A DNA stretch of 64,000 nt, taken from positions 1 to 64,000 of the forward strand of contig CAYFHO010000018.1 in assembly GCA_964342825.1 (NCBI GenBank), read 5' to 3'. Positions 61,896-64,000 of this stretch are shown one piece after another. The position numbers were made by a program, and so were the translations under genes. The notes below the pieces were generated by a model. The model did no database searches. It was not told the DNA's origin and saw only the letters and a list, made by a program, of their open reading frames with translations. How positions within the stretch are numbered: the stretch's first letter is position 1; every line of letters starts with the position of its first letter. This DNA comes from AAA164-E04 sp964342825. GTDB taxonomy: Bacteria; Verrucomicrobiota; Verrucomicrobiia; Limisphaerales; AAA164-E04.

Positions 61896-63347
61896 ATGCT
61901 GTGTGAATCTGACATGGAAAAAACCTCTAATCGTCGTGAGTTTTTATCACGTTGTGGAATGGGTTTTGGTGCGGTAGGACTGCATTCTTTAATGGGATCG
62001 GCTGGTTTTCTCTCCTCCCGGTCCAGGGCGGCTGCCGATGTCAGTATTCCTTTGGCTCCGAAGCCATCTCAATTCCCGGGTAAAGCCAAACGTGTGATTC
62101 ATTTGTTCATGAATGGTGGTCCGTCACATGTGGATACCTTCGATCCCAAGCCGATGCTGGACAAGTATGCAGGCAAGATGCTGCCAACCGGTAATCTAAA
62201 GACTGAACGTCAAACTGGGGCCGCTTTTGCTTCACCCTGGAAATTTAAGAAATATGGTCAAAGCGGCATTGAGGTGAGTGAGCTTTTTCCTCATGTGGCC
62301 GGGTGTATCGATGACATTGCAGTCATTCGATCCATGAAGGCCGATGTGCCCAATCACGAACCTTCGCTCATGCTCATGAACTGTGGAGAAGCGCGGCTGG
62401 TGCGACCCAGTGTGGGCTCGTGGGTGACTTATGGGTTGGGTTCTGAAAATCAGAATTTGCCGGGTTTCATGGTCATGTGCCCGGGTGGTTATCCCATTCA
62501 GGAATCCCAGAACTGGCAGTCGGGTTTCTTGCCGGGTGTGTTTCAGGGAACTTACATCGACACCAAGAATCGTGAGGTCGAGAAGCTCATCGAACACATC
62601 AAGAATCATGATCTTTCCCTATCGGCTCAGCGGCGTCAATTGGATCTGTTGAAACGGATCAATCGTAAACACGCTTCTGAACGAGCCAACGACCCGCAAT
62701 TGGAAGCCAGGATTCAATCTTTCGAACTGGCCTATCGCATGCAGTTGGACGCCACCGATGCTTTCGATATCCAGAAGGAACCTGAATATATTCGCGAGAT
62801 GTACGGCGATGGTGTGCAGGGGAGGCAGATGCTCATCGCACGACGTCTCGCTGAACGTGGTGTGAGGTTTATTCAAATCTGGCACGGACAGGGGCAACCC
62901 TGGGATAATCATGATGACATCGAGAAAAACCATGGACGGCTGGCCCAGCAAAGTGATCAACCCATCGCTGCATTGCTTACAGACCTGAAACAACGTGGCA
63001 TGCTCGAGGATACTTTGGTGATTTGGGGTGGGGAATTCGGGCGCACCCCGACGGTGGAGTTACCCAAACCGGGCGCCAATGCAGGGAAAATTAACGGGCG
63101 TGATCACAACAATCACGGCTTCACCATGTGGATGGCCGGCGGTGGTGTGCGGGGTGGTTACGTTCATGGTGCCACCGATGAGTTTGGATTCAAAGCGGTC
63201 AAGGACACGGTGCATGTCCACGATTTGCATGCGACCATGCTGGCTTTGCTTGGTTTTGATCATGAAAAGTTCACCTTCCGTTACGCCGGACGCGACTTCC
63301 GTTTGACCGATGTGGCCGGTAATGTGGTCAAAGAATTGATCGCCTGA
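61896..63347 (+). CDS. DUF1501 protein without adjacent cytochrome partner
   Basis: A twin-arginine signal (R13-R14-E-F-L-S from ATG 61896, or R7-R8 from ATG 61914) is followed by a complete DUF1501 body: 'AKRVIHLFMNGGPSHVDTFD', 'GQGQPWDNHDDIEKNHG', 'DTLVIWGGEFGRTPTVE', 'DHNNHGFTMWMAGGGVRGG' and 'FRYAGRDFRLTDVAGNVVKELI'. Unlike the three DUF1501 genes between 20738 and 35968 it has no DUF1549-DUF1553 gene upstream; its neighbours are the toxin-antitoxin pair and an intergenic repeat. It may have lost its partner or work with one encoded elsewhere. Confidence 0.92.
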   Translation: MLCESDMEKTSNRREFLSRCGMGFGAVGLHSLMGSAGFLSSRSRAAADVSIPLAPKPSQFPGKAKRVIHLFMNGGPSHVDTFDPKPMLDKYAGKMLPTGNLKTERQTGAAFASPWKFKKYGQSGIEVSELFPHVAGCIDDIAVIRSMKADVPNHEPSLMLMNCGEARLVRPSVGSWVTYGLGSENQNLPGFMVMCPGGYPIQESQNWQSGFLPGVFQGTYIDTKNREVEKLIEHIKNHDLSLSAQRRQLDLLKRINRKHASERANDPQLEARIQSFELAYRMQLDATDAFDIQKEPEYIREMYGDGVQGRQMLIARRLAERGVRFIQIWHGQGQPWDNHDDIEKNHGRLAQQSDQPIAALLTDLKQRGMLEDTLVIWGGEFGRTPTVELPKPGANAGKINGRDHNNHGFTMWMAGGGVRGGYVHGATDEFGFKAVKDTVHVHDLHATMLALLGFDHEKFTFRYAGRDFRLTDVAGNVVKELIA

Positions 63348-63352
63348 TCCAA

Positions 63353-63538
63353 CAAAAAATGGAGGGATCGGTTCCACCCGTTCCCATACTTCAACCTCGA
63401 CAACACACTTCCTTGAATAACGTGGAACGCGGAAAGCCGAAGACCAATCGCCAGCCAACGGTGCCTCCACTGAAACTGACCCGATTATTCGGCACCGTTA
63501 AGGATTGAATTGGGACTCACAGGAGTTCGTCCCTCCCG
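63353..63538. repeat. Tandem intergenic repeat, copy 1 (186 bases)
   Basis: This is the first of two adjacent copies of a 186-base unit that begins with A5-TGGAGGGATCGGTTCC and ends with CACAGGAGTTCGTCCC. It contains a perfect nine-base inverted repeat (AACGGTGCC at 63457-63465, GGCACCGTT at 63491-63499) and a closing hairpin with GGGAC/GTCCC arms. It has no long open frame. The stretch 63348-63803 holds no gene, only these copies and the leuA terminator. Confidence 0.85.
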
Positions 63539-63724
63539 CAAAAAATGGAGGGATCGGTTCCACCCGTTCCCATACTTCAACCTCGACAATACGCCTACTT
63601 TAAAAACGTGGAACGTGGAAAGCCAAAGACCAATCGCCAGCCGACGGTGCCTCCACTGAAACCGTCCCGATCTTTCAGCACTCTTAAGGATTGGAGTGGG
63701 ACGCACAGGAGTTCGTCCCGCCGA
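63539..63724. repeat. Tandem intergenic repeat, copy 2 (186 bases)
   Basis: The second copy follows the first directly with the same period. By eye about 20 positions differ. Differences cluster in two short windows: one just after 'CCTCGACAA', and one that destroys the nine-base inverted repeat of copy 1. The outer GGGACG/CGTCCC hairpin is kept and even gains a pair. The conserved ends suggest that both ends matter for whatever spreads or maintains the repeat. Confidence 0.85.
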
Positions 63725-63742
63725 ATTCGGAATTCAATAAAA

Positions 63743-63771
63743 AAGGAGGAATCCATCTCAGATTCCTCCTT
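63743..63771 (-). terminator. Intrinsic terminator of leuA
   Basis: AAGGAGGAATC (63743-63753) pairs perfectly with GATTCCTCCTT (63761-63771) around a seven-base loop. On the minus strand it is followed by a T run (the A tract 63739-63744). It lies 32 bases after the leuA stop codon. Confidence 0.9.
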
Positions 63772-63803
63772 CGCGTTTGATTCTTCTTACTTGTCTCTGT
63801 CGA

Positions 63804-64000
63804 TTAAGGCTGAGCCTTTTTCTTTGATTTTCTTGATTCGCTGGACATGTAGCGATTGACCGCGTTCAGATAGGCTTTCGCGCTGGCAACGATCACATCA
63901 GTACTGGCACCTTTTCCGGTGACGAGTTCTCCATCTCCAAAATCCACTTTGACCATGACTTCTCCCAAGGCATCCTTACCTTGTGAAACGGCGCGGATAT
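63804..64000 (-). CDS. leuA: 2-isopropylmalate synthase, C-terminal part (runs off the window)
   Basis: The minus strand from 64000 reads 'AVSQGKDALGEVMVKVDFGD', then a 'GKGASTDVIVASAKAYLNAVNR' segment, and ends in a Lys/Ser-rich tail at TAA 63804-63806. This is the end of the LeuA allosteric dimerisation domain, which binds leucine. The enzyme condenses acetyl-CoA with 2-ketoisovalerate, the first committed step of leucine synthesis. Only about 65 codons are present; the catalytic barrel lies beyond the edge. A strong terminator follows. Confidence 0.9.
   Translation of the reverse strand, partial: IRAVSQGKDALGEVMVKVDFGDGELVTGKGASTDVIVASAKAYLNAVNRYMSSESRKSKKKAQP

Noticed and set aside
63545..63859. 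Open frame of 104 codons over the second repeat copy and the leuA end
   Set aside because: It crosses a repeat copy, the terminator and the antisense of leuA, and its Ser-rich translation has no family features.

Overview
The window looks like chromosomal DNA of a Verrucomicrobiota bacterium, with Planctomycetota as the alternative. Supporting features are a Rhodopirellula/Verrucomicrobium-type ECF sigma factor coupled to a FecR/LamG-like protein, many Planctomycete-type cytochrome proteins (DUF1549/DUF1553 and DUF1587-DUF1592-DUF1588-DUF1585), DUF1501 and DUF1552 Tat-exported partners, sulfatases, a DUF1080 protein, a verrucomicrobial pseudopilin and a long MoxR/vWA operon. No tRNA, rRNA, CRISPR array, prophage or insertion sequence was recognised.

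Layout. 1-2313 (minus): a damaged ABC efflux locus, with a membrane-fusion protein split over two frames and a MacB-type permease stopped early. 2532-7117 (plus): a pseudopilin, a DUF4198 protein, an unknown secreted protein and a PQQ-type propeller, ending at a bidirectional terminator. 7198-9588 (minus): an AraC regulator, a small glycogen-binding-domain protein and a secreted Kelch protein, apparently one operon. 9849-11180: a Tat-exported propeller protein.

11460-35968 (plus): fourteen genes with no gap above about 75 bases. The run opens with the ECF sigma/FecR pair. It continues with a multi-domain cytochrome/DUF1552 pair, three DUF1549-DUF1553/DUF1501 pairs (one with a LamG insert, one plain, one with an N-terminal CBM6-like domain), a DUF1080 protein, two Cys-type sulfatases and a Tat-exported TIM-barrel glycoside-hydrolase-like protein. 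I infer a periplasmic system for sulfated polysaccharide use in which cytochrome-type oxidoreductases act beside sulfatases.

35991-43550: a PQQ-type propeller, a CNNM/DUF21 membrane protein, a giant ECF sigma factor fused to membrane segments and a large C-terminal region (the oddest protein here), a SASA-type esterase and a zinc-metallopeptidase-like protein. 43574-59105 (minus): a ten-gene run reading moxR, DUF58, BatA-like, vWA/amidotransferase-like, DUF4175-like, squalene-cyclase-like, two paralogous secreted beta-sandwich proteins, the PLP-homeostasis protein (yggS) and another PQQ-type propeller. 59205-60773: purH. 60976-61733: a VapBC-like toxin-antitoxin pair with a visible operator. 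61896-63347: a DUF1501 gene without a cytochrome partner. 63353-63724: two tandem copies of a 186-base intergenic repeat. 63804-64000: the C-terminal end of leuA. Start codons were moved inward from the longest ORF where a signal peptide or ATG argued for it.
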